Below, piece after piece: positions 1 to 6,017 of a stretch of DNA of 11,932 bases. Below the pieces are notes generated by a model, which saw only the letters and a list, made by a program, of their open reading frames with translations, had not been told where the DNA came from and made no database searches. The position numbers and the translations under genes are program-made. Origin of the DNA: Bacteroidales bacterium (GTDB lineage: Bacteria > Bacteroidota > Bacteroidia > Bacteroidales > UBA10428); contig JAFGVG010000083.1 of NCBI GenBank assembly GCA_016938095.1, forward strand, positions 1 to 11,932. Reading direction: 5' to 3'. Positions within the stretch are counted from its first letter, which is position 1. Each line of letters starts with the position of its first letter.

Positions 1-248
1 CCGTACTGGTTAACCAGTTGCTCGGTATTGGCTGAGTCGTTAACGGTTACCACCGGTAATGTATCGGCTGTTACCATTGTGGCTTTCAGAGAATCAGCTG
101 CTGCAATTGCTTTTTGCTGAACCAGGGCCAGCGAATCGGCCTGTCTTCTTTGCCTTGCCACTTCTTGTTTGTCGGGCGTCTGAACAATGCCCCAGATAAT
201 TAATATCGCCGCTATTAACAGTATTCCGAAAATTGAATTTTTATCCAT
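1..248 (-). CDS. yidC: Membrane protein insertase YidC, N-terminal fragment (cut by window edge)
   Basis: Only the first 82 codons are present; the gene runs off the left edge. YidC/Oxa1 proteins insert and fold inner-membrane proteins, alone or with SecYEG. What is visible is MDKNSIFGILLIAA followed by more hydrophobic residues, which is one transmembrane segment at about residues 5-22. After it comes a Gln/Ala/Asp-rich hydrophilic stretch that would begin the large periplasmic domain of Gram-negative YidC. The MDKN(S/T)I-type start and low-complexity linker are typical of Bacteroidota YidC. The conserved C-terminal insertase core lies outside the window, so the name rests on the N-terminus and on the position 35 bp downstream of pyrG, a gene order I know from this phylum. 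The short gap suggests cotranscription with pyrG. Confidence 0.8.
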   Translation of the reverse strand, partial: MDKNSIFGILLIAAILIIWGIVQTPDKQEVARQRRQADSLALVQQKAIAAADSLKATMVTADTLPVVTVNDSANTEQLVNQY

Positions 249-283
249 GCGTAAATCTTTATCAATGCTTGTATGTAATGGTT

Positions 284-1894
284 TTATTTTTCTTTTGTAA
301 GGGTTGCCTTAATGAAGGCCACAAACAACGGGTGTGGTTTTAACACAGTGCTGCTGTATTCGGGGTGAAACTGCACGCCGACAAACCATTTGTGTGCAGG
401 TATTTCCATTATCTCAACCAGTGAGGTTTCGGGGTTGGTTCCGGTAGCGATCATGCCAAGTTTTTCAAAAGCTTCGAGGTATTTGTTGTTGAATTCATAA
501 CGGTGCCGGTGTCTTTCGGATACCTCAACAGTTCCGTAGGCTTCAAATGTTTTGGTATCCTTCCGGATGACACAGGGATAAGCGCCAAGTCTCATGGTTC
601 CGCCTTTTTCGGTAATGCCCTTTTGTGCCTCCATCAGGTCGATTACCGGATCAGGTGTTTTCAGTGCCATTTCGGTTGAATGTGCTTTGTCGAGCCCCGC
701 CACATGGCGCGCAAATTCAACTACGGCGCATTGCAGGCCCAGGCAGATGCCCAGGAAAGGTATGTTGTTTTCCCTTGCATACCTTGCGGCCAGTATTTTG
801 CCTTCGATGCCCCTGTCGCCAAAACCGGGCGCCACCAGAATGCCGTTGAATCCTTTCAACAGGCCTTTGTAATTGCTTTCATCAATTTGCTCCGAATGAA
901 GGTAGGTGACCTCAACGCGGCAATCGTTCATGGCACCTGCATGCTTAAACGATTCGTTAATGGAAATGTAGGCATCCGGCAATTCAACATATTTTCCCAC
1001 CAGCGCAATGCGTGTGGTAAACCGGGGATGCTGCAGTTTTTGCAGAAAATCTTTCCAGGGCTTTAGCTCAGGTTCACCGGTTACCTCCATACCCATCTTT
1101 CGCAGCACTGTGGCATCTAATCCCTGTTGTTGCATCAGCAGGGGAACTTCGTAAATGGTGCTGACATCAATCGACTGTATTACCGAGTCGGGCTCGACAT
1201 TGCAGAACAGTGCAACTTTTTTCCGGAGTTCCTCGCTCAGCTCATGCGATGTTCTGAGGACAAGAATGTTGGGCTGCACACCGGTTTCAAGCAGCATTTT
1301 AACCGAATGCTGGGTGGGTTTTGTCTTCAATTCACCCGACGATTGCAGGTAAGGCACCAGGGTGAGGTGTATGTTCAGCACCTGCTGATCACCCAATTCC
1401 CATTTCAGCTGGCGCACTGCTTCAACATAGGGCAGCGACTCAATGTCACCAACCGTTCCGCCAATTTCGGTTATTACAAAATCGTATTTATTACGTCCGC
1501 CCAGTAATTTTACCCTGCGTTTGATTTCGTCGGTTATATGGGGTATCACCTGAACGGTTTTTCCCAGGTAATCACCCCTGCGTTCTTTGTTGATAACCGA
1601 CTGGTATATGCGGCCGGTGGTTACATTGTTGGCCTGCGAGGTGGGAATGCCAAGGAACCGCTCGTAATGCCCAAGGTCGAGATCTGTTTCAGCCCCGTCT
1701 TCTGTAACGTAACATTCGCCGTGTTCATAAGGATTTAAAGTGCCGGGGTCTACATTAATATATGGATCAAGCTTTTGAATGGTGACCATATACCCGCGGG
1801 CCTGCAGCAGTTTGGCGAGAGAGGCAGATATAATGCCTTTGCCTAACGACGAAGCCACACCGCCTGTTACGAAAATATACTTAGTAGGTATCAA
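284..1894 (-). CDS. pyrG: CTP synthase (glutamine hydrolysing), TTG start
   Basis: This enzyme makes CTP from UTP, ATP and glutamine, the last step of de novo pyrimidine nucleotide synthesis, in the cytoplasm. At 536 residues it has the usual family length. The N-terminal synthetase domain (about 1-270) has the P-loop GGVASSLGKG at 11-20 and GGTVGDIES at 145-153. The C-terminal class I glutamine amidotransferase domain (about 290-536) has the oxyanion-loop region around PGFGDRG at 356-362, the nucleophile Cys384 in GICLGLQ, and His510/Glu512 in QFHPEYSS. The start codon is TTG: an in-frame TAA lies two codons upstream, and the protein must begin just before TKYIFVTGG to match the family. Upstream, TTTATTTG (1919-1912) resembles a -7 element, but no -33 TTTG lies at the right distance, so readthrough from the DUF349 gene 62 bp away is equally possible. 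Confidence 0.97.
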   Translation of the reverse strand: MIPTKYIFVTGGVASSLGKGIISASLAKLLQARGYMVTIQKLDPYINVDPGTLNPYEHGECYVTEDGAETDLDLGHYERFLGIPTSQANNVTTGRIYQSVINKERRGDYLGKTVQVIPHITDEIKRRVKLLGGRNKYDFVITEIGGTVGDIESLPYVEAVRQLKWELGDQQVLNIHLTLVPYLQSSGELKTKPTQHSVKMLLETGVQPNILVLRTSHELSEELRKKVALFCNVEPDSVIQSIDVSTIYEVPLLMQQQGLDATVLRKMGMEVTGEPELKPWKDFLQKLQHPRFTTRIALVGKYVELPDAYISINESFKHAGAMNDCRVEVTYLHSEQIDESNYKGLLKGFNGILVAPGFGDRGIEGKILAARYARENNIPFLGICLGLQCAVVEFARHVAGLDKAHSTEMALKTPDPVIDLMEAQKGITEKGGTMRLGAYPCVIRKDTKTFEAYGTVEVSERHRHRYEFNNKYLEAFEKLGMIATGTNPETSLVEIMEIPAHKWFVGVQFHPEYSSTVLKPHPLFVAFIKATLTKEK

Positions 1895-1956
1895 CTTTTA
1901 AAGGGTTAATGCAAATAAATCGTATAGCAATGTTCATAAGGGAGAACGGAATATAA

Positions 1957-3924
1957 TCAATCATCTATGTCGTCAATGATGTTGATCTTCTGATTCAGCA
2001 CTTCAATGTTTTTGCGGGTTCCTTCAATTTTCGATTCCACATCCCTGATCATGGATTCGGCATTTTTGGAATGGGCAAAGAACCCGATATTGTTTTCCCA
2101 GAGAACAATGTCGTTTTCGAGCTGTTTCAGGCGTGTGATACATTTCTCACGTTCCTGCCTGATTCGCTGCAGACCGTTTGGCTTATCGAGATACTCTTCC
2201 ATCTTGGTCCTGAATTTCAACAGGCCCCGGTGTTCTTCGTCGATATGCAGGGCATCAAACTTGCGGTTGATGGCTTCACGGTATTTCTCATTGATTTCAT
2301 CTTTGTCTTTTAGCGGAACAAAACCTATTTCGGCCCACTGACGCTGAAATTCCTTAAGCTTTTCAAGGCATTCCCCGGGATTTCCGTCAATGCCGAAGGC
2401 TTCAATTTCCTGAATCAGCGCTTTCTTTTTCCCGAGGTTATCACCGAAAGAATTGTCCACTTCTGAGAAGTGTTTTGATTTTCGTTCAAAGAATGTGTCA
2501 CAGGCCGTACGGAATCGTTTCCATACCTTTTCGGATTGCTTGTGATGAACAGGACCAATTTCTTTCCACCGCCGTTGCAGGGCAATCAGTTCCTCTGTGG
2601 TTTTTTTCCATTCGCTGCTTTCGCGCAATGTCTCAGCCTGAACGCATAAATCAATCTTCAGCTGAAGGTTGTTGCTTTGTTCTTCCTTGAAAACACCGTA
2701 AAATTCGCGTTTACGGTTGAAGAAAGCGTCGCAGGCTTCACGGAAACGTTTATATATTTTGGCGTTATCTTTTTTGGGCGCAAAACCAATGGTTTTCCAA
2801 ATCTTCTGCAGTTCAATCAGGTCATTGGAATACTTTGTCCAGTCCTTGTTCGAATTGATCTCAGTGTTGCACAGTTCCTCAGCCTTTTCGCAAAGGGCTG
2901 TCTTGGCATCTAAATTTGACTTCTGTTCGTTTTTAAGATCAACGAAGTGATCCTGGTGTTTTTTATTGATTTTGGAGGTGGCTTCTTTAAACCGGTTCCA
3001 TATTTCAACCCTCATTTCAACCGGTACCGGGCCTATTTCGCGCCATTGGTCGTGCAATTCCTGCAACACCCGAAATGCTTCCACAACATTGGTTTCCAAC
3101 AGCAGTTCTTCGGCCCTTTCGCAAAGGACAATTTTTGCTTCGAGGTTCTTTTTGAAGTCGAGATCCCTTAACTCCTGATTAATCCGGATGTAATCGTAAA
3201 ACGCTTCAACATGGTGGTGGTAATTTTCCCACAGGTCTTTCACATGCTGCTGGGGAACTGCCCCAATGGTACGCCAGCGTTTCTGCAATTCCCTGAATTC
3301 CTGAAATGTTTTGTTGATCGATTCCTTATTGCTGACCAGTTCCTTGATCTCCTCAATGATCTTGTATTTTTCCTCCAGGTTTTTATGCTTGTGTTCTTCC
3401 TGAAGGTGGTTAAAGTCGGATTTTAGCTCCCGGTACTTATGCAGTAATGCCTTTATTTCCGATTCGTGAGGATCGTCTTCGGGCACAAAATCCTCAATGG
3501 CACCACCTTGTTCAGCAAAAGCCTTTCTCTTTTTTTCGATTTCGGCTTTGTGCTTTTTATAGTAATTGATTTTAATATTCTCTACATCGTTGATGATGGT
3601 TTCTACCGGTTGGCTGTTGAGCAGTTCTCCCAGCAGCGCAATTAGTTCGGTTTTGTCCATCGCGGACAAATTGGAAAGGTTCTCCGTTTTGGCCACAGGC
3701 GTTTGCTCCTCAGCCGCTTCAGGGGCTTTTACGGTTACCACTTCTTCCTCATCTTCGTCGAAAAAACCCTGAAATTCTTCTGTCTCGTTGACAGGCAAAA
3801 CATCTTCAGGTGCTTCAGTATGACTGTTTTCAGCAGCCATAGGCGCAGGGGAACCCGTAATATCGGTATTGTCGGGGACATTACCGACTTGTTCATTACG
3901 AACAGAACTATTCAAGTCGCTCAT
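1957..3924 (-). CDS. DUF349 repeat protein, five repeats, coiled-coil-rich
   Basis: The protein is about 655 residues long. An ATG 13 codons further upstream is possible, but the start at 3924 (MSDLNSSV) is preferred: the extra segment is hydrophobic and atypical, and the candidate promoter 44-74 bp upstream leaves a sensible leader. Residues 1-90 are acidic and low in complexity, probably disordered. From about 130 the chain is highly charged and helical. Five DUF349 units are marked by a W-x-x-IG-x-x-P-like core, with the Trp near residues 217, 294, 376, 453 and 530: RWRTIGAVP, QWREIGPVP, IWKTIGFAP, RWKEIGPVH and QWAEIGFVP. Most are followed by a W/Y-x-x-(F/Y)-(R/K) helix. The spacing is about 77-82 residues. 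The tail (about 555-655) is a predicted coiled coil. There is no signal peptide or membrane segment. The molecular function of DUF349 is not established as far as I know, and none is assigned. Confidence 0.9.
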   Translation of the reverse strand: MSDLNSSVRNEQVGNVPDNTDITGSPAPMAAENSHTEAPEDVLPVNETEEFQGFFDEDEEEVVTVKAPEAAEEQTPVAKTENLSNLSAMDKTELIALLGELLNSQPVETIINDVENIKINYYKKHKAEIEKKRKAFAEQGGAIEDFVPEDDPHESEIKALLHKYRELKSDFNHLQEEHKHKNLEEKYKIIEEIKELVSNKESINKTFQEFRELQKRWRTIGAVPQQHVKDLWENYHHHVEAFYDYIRINQELRDLDFKKNLEAKIVLCERAEELLLETNVVEAFRVLQELHDQWREIGPVPVEMRVEIWNRFKEATSKINKKHQDHFVDLKNEQKSNLDAKTALCEKAEELCNTEINSNKDWTKYSNDLIELQKIWKTIGFAPKKDNAKIYKRFREACDAFFNRKREFYGVFKEEQSNNLQLKIDLCVQAETLRESSEWKKTTEELIALQRRWKEIGPVHHKQSEKVWKRFRTACDTFFERKSKHFSEVDNSFGDNLGKKKALIQEIEAFGIDGNPGECLEKLKEFQRQWAEIGFVPLKDKDEINEKYREAINRKFDALHIDEEHRGLLKFRTKMEEYLDKPNGLQRIRQEREKCITRLKQLENDIVLWENNIGFFAHSKNAESMIRDVESKIEGTRKNIEVLNQKINIIDDIDD

Positions 3925-3967
3925 TTTCAGTACAATTGCTGTAAAAAAACCCGTATAAAACAAAGTA

Positions 3968-3998
3968 CGAAAATAGACATTAATGACTAATAGTCAAA
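3968..3998 (-). promoter_or_regulatory. Candidate Bacteroidota-type promoter of the DUF349 gene
   Basis: On the minus strand TTTG (3998-3995) is followed after exactly 19 bp by TATTTTCG (3975-3968). This matches the Bacteroidota sigma consensus TTTG-N19-21-TAnnTTTG with a single mismatch. Transcription would start near 3961 and leave a leader of about 37 nt before the ATG at 3924. A 13-bp palindrome overlaps the -33 element. The assignment is by pattern only. Confidence 0.5.
3984..3996. promoter_or_regulatory. 13-bp palindrome TGACT-AAT-AGTCA, possible operator
   Basis: The two 5-bp arms TGACT and AGTCA are perfect inverted repeats around a 3-bp AT centre. The palindrome overlaps two bases of the TTTG -33 element and fills part of the spacer of the candidate DUF349-gene promoter. 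That is where a dimeric repressor or activator could act. It is too short and tight to be a terminator. No cognate regulator is encoded in the window. Confidence 0.35.
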
Positions 3999-4023
3999 GT
4001 TTTTTAAATGAATTGTGCCCGAG

Positions 4024-4054
4024 ACCGGGCTGGAGTAGATTGGCAAAGCCCGGT
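4024..4054 (-). terminator. GC-rich hairpin after the 124-aa gene, possible terminator
   Basis: ACCGGGCT (4024-4031) and AGCCCGGT (4047-4054) form a perfect 8-bp stem with a 15-nt loop. It begins 7 bases past the TAA stop (4062-4064) of the gene to its right. A further GCCC at 4017-4020 could compete for the GGGC at 4027-4030. No run of T follows the stem directly on the minus strand, so it is not a textbook intrinsic terminator. A 3'-end-stabilising or processing hairpin is the alternative. Confidence 0.45.
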
Positions 4055-4061
4055 GGTGTGT

Positions 4062-4436
4062 TTATTCCGAGATCAGCCATTCCTTGGCATCTTCCACCGA
4101 GTCAAAAATCTTTAAACTCATATTTGAGAAGGTCTGAACAATTCTCAACAGGATCTTTTTTCCGCCGGTTACACCCACAACGGCTTCACGGGCGGTAAGC
4201 TCCTTGGTTAGTTTGCCGGCTTTTTTTATTTGTTCAAGCACCTCACCATATACAAAGCTGCCAGTGATATCCACCAGCATAAGCAGGTTTCGTTTTCCCT
4301 CGGCCTTTGTTTTTTCCCGGAAGGCATTGGTTTGTTTGATAATGGCCAGAAACTCTTCGTTGGTTTTAATGTTGGAGTAATCAACGTAGTAGATTTCCTT
4401 TCCTTTGTATTGGATAAAGCTAGTACCGTTTGCCAT
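4062..4436 (-). CDS. Small alpha/beta protein, STAS/SpoIIAA-like in appearance
   Basis: A 124-residue soluble protein with no signal peptide or membrane segment. It alternates short hydrophobic strands with amphipathic helices. A strand pair lies around residues 7-20, then a helix with KTNEEFLAIIK, a central strand NLLMLVDITGSF at about 49-60, and a Lys-rich helix. A second strand, EAVVGVTGG, comes near 84-92, and the end is FDSVEDAKEWLISE. The central LLMLVDITG strand and the closing F-x-S-x-E-D-A-x-x-WL helix resemble the STAS/SEC14 (SpoIIAA-like) group of small proteins. This is resemblance by eye, not an established assignment, and no catalytic residues are evident. It starts 76 bp after the adenylyl-sulfate reductase gene ends and may share its transcript; a hairpin follows it. 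Confidence 0.75.
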   Translation of the reverse strand: MANGTSFIQYKGKEIYYVDYSNIKTNEEFLAIIKQTNAFREKTKAEGKRNLLMLVDITGSFVYGEVLEQIKKAGKLTKELTAREAVVGVTGGKKILLRIVQTFSNMSLKIFDSVEDAKEWLISE

Positions 4437-4512
4437 GGCAGATGTATTTTAATCTATTCTATACGTTATGCAGACCCTATTGGTTACTTCAGGCGAACCA
4501 TTTAAAATGCCA

Positions 4513-5223
4513 TTATTCATTCTCCTTTACATGCAGTCCACATTCTTTATGTCCCTGATCTTCCCACCACCAGCGGCCGGCCCGTGAGTCTTCGCCCGGC
4601 TCAACAGCCCTGGTGCAGGGCTGACAGCCAATACTCGGAAAGCCTTTGTCGTGCAACGGATTATAAGGTACCTTGTGGGCATGTATATATTCCCATACCT
4701 TTTTCTCGGACCACCGGAGCAAGGGATTGATCTTTACCAGTCCATTGTTTTCGTCCCATTCCACCAATTGTGTATTAAACCTGTTGATCGTCTGGTCCTT
4801 ACGAATGCCTGTTATCCAGGCTTTCATACCCGATAAGGCGCGTTTCAGGGGCTCAATTTTGCGGATATGGCAACATAGCTTCCGGTTTTCCACGCTCTGG
4901 TAAAAAAGGTTAATGCCTTTTTCTCTTACCATTTCTTCTACCTGCCGGAAATCGGGAAAGTAAACCTTTATGTTGGTGCCATACTGCTCACGCGTTTGCT
5001 GAATCAGGTTAAGCGTTTCGGGGAACAGCCGTCCGGTATCGAGCGTAAATATGCTGAAATGCGGATTGATGGCCATAATCATATCTGTAAGCACCTGATC
5101 TTCCACACCCATGCTCGACGACAGGCATATGGCAGATCCGTATTCGCGGTTAAAGAAAGTCAGTACCTCCTCGGCCGAAGCGTTGGCCAATTGCTCATTC
5201 CATTCATTTATTCGTGTTTCCAT
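4513..5223 (-). CDS. cysH: 4Fe-4S adenylyl-sulfate (APS) reductase, CysH family
   Basis: This enzyme reduces activated sulfate to sulfite with thioredoxin-type electrons in assimilatory sulfate reduction, in the cytoplasm. The 236-residue length fits the family. The PP-loop-like nucleotide-binding segment SSSMGVEDQV lies at 35-44 and LDTGRLFPET at 61-70. The cluster-binding cysteines are all present: Cys117-Cys118 in RKLCCHIRKIEPL and Cys200-x-x-Cys203 in GCQPCTRAV, followed by GEDSRAGRWWWED. The catalytic cysteine is Cys228 in KECGLH. The CC...CxxC set marks the iron-sulfur class, which in the family mostly uses APS; the E. coli-type PAPS reductase lacks these four cysteines. It starts 15 bp after the nucleotidyltransferase stop, so the two are probably cotranscribed. 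No ATP sulfurylase or sulfite reductase is in the window. Confidence 0.93.
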   Translation of the reverse strand: METRINEWNEQLANASAEEVLTFFNREYGSAICLSSSMGVEDQVLTDMIMAINPHFSIFTLDTGRLFPETLNLIQQTREQYGTNIKVYFPDFRQVEEMVREKGINLFYQSVENRKLCCHIRKIEPLKRALSGMKAWITGIRKDQTINRFNTQLVEWDENNGLVKINPLLRWSEKKVWEYIHAHKVPYNPLHDKGFPSIGCQPCTRAVEPGEDSRAGRWWWEDQGHKECGLHVKENE

Positions 5224-5238
5224 AAATCATGTTTTTAT

Positions 5239-5985
5239 TCACCTGTGATAGTTGTGGTATAGTTTTGCGATGGCCGGGTTTTGGTTCAGCCCTTCGAGAC
5301 TTTCGACCTTGCCGCATTCGAACCATTCCGATTGGCTATGCTCATAACCCACTATTTTTTGTGTTCCGGCCAGCCTCAGGTACACATCAATTATCGAAAA
5401 CCGGTCGCGTTCGGTAATCAACCCGAACAGGTCCGGGTTAATGATGTGCACGGCACTGAAGGCACGTCTGATGACCGGCTCTGTTTCTTTTATCACGCGG
5501 GTTTCGCCGGTGTTATTGTTGTGCCAGCCACATAACCGGTAATCAGCATCAAATATCAGGTCGCGCGACGATTTCCGTTGTTTCACAGCCAGGGTGACAA
5601 GTGCCTCTTGCCGTTGGTGAAACTGCAGCATGGCCTTAAGGTCCAGATCTGTTATCACATCGCACGACGTAAGAGCAAAGGGTTGGCTATCGTTAAAAAA
5701 TTGCCTTGCCTTGTATAGCCCTCCGCCCGTTTCGAGCAACATATCCTGCTCATCTGAAAAGGATATGGAAAGGCCAAAAGACTGGTTTTGTTTTACAAAA
5801 TCGACTATTTGTGCGGCATGATGATGCACGTTGATGATCACCTCTGTGACACCATAATAATTAAGGTAGCGTATGGTATGTTCGAGCAGCGTAATTCCCT
5901 GAATCTCAATAAGGGCTTTGGGCTTATGCTCAGTGAGCGGCAGCATGCGCGTTCCCTTGCCGGCTGCCAGTATCATGGCTTTCAT
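5239..5985 (-). CDS. MurU-like sugar-1-phosphate nucleotidyltransferase
   Basis: A 248-residue single-domain NTP-transferase. Such enzymes couple a sugar 1-phosphate to a nucleoside triphosphate and release pyrophosphate. Seen: the N-terminal signature MILAAGKGTRMLPLT at 4-18 with PKAL at 22-25, LLETGGGLYKA at 83-93, the metal-binding Asp109 in TSCDV, and a sugar-binding segment near FSAVHIINPDLF at 176-187. The LETGGG(L/I)xKA segment and the short length, without the acyltransferase domain of GlmU, recall MurU, which makes UDP-MurNAc from MurNAc 1-phosphate. Placement 32 bp downstream of an AmgK-like kinase supports this, since AmgK and MurU work in sequence. Specificity for another sugar 1-phosphate (for example mannose 1-phosphate or GlcNAc 1-phosphate) cannot be excluded, so no symbol is given. 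Confidence 0.88.
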   Translation of the reverse strand: MKAMILAAGKGTRMLPLTEHKPKALIEIQGITLLEHTIRYLNYYGVTEVIINVHHHAAQIVDFVKQNQSFGLSISFSDEQDMLLETGGGLYKARQFFNDSQPFALTSCDVITDLDLKAMLQFHQRQEALVTLAVKQRKSSRDLIFDADYRLCGWHNNNTGETRVIKETEPVIRRAFSAVHIINPDLFGLITERDRFSIIDVYLRLAGTQKIVGYEHSQSEWFECGKVESLEGLNQNPAIAKLYHNYHR

Positions 5986-6017
5986 AGGTTTAATACCGAC
6001 AAATGATTTTACCTCCG

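Noticed and set aside
1912..1919. TTTATTTG upstream of pyrG as a promoter -7 element
   Set aside because: It has one mismatch to TAnnTTTG, but no TTTG lies 19-21 bp upstream. It is too weak to list as a promoter.
3925..3963. Thirteen-residue upstream extension of the DUF349 protein
   Set aside because: The segment is hydrophobic and unlike the rest of the acidic N-terminus. The transcription start predicted from the promoter near 3961 would leave almost no leader for the upstream ATG at 3963.
4437..4512. TGGTT/AACCA inverted repeat between cysH and the 124-aa gene as a terminator
   Set aside because: The 5-bp stem with a 10-nt loop is weak and no T-run follows. It is not supported as a terminator.
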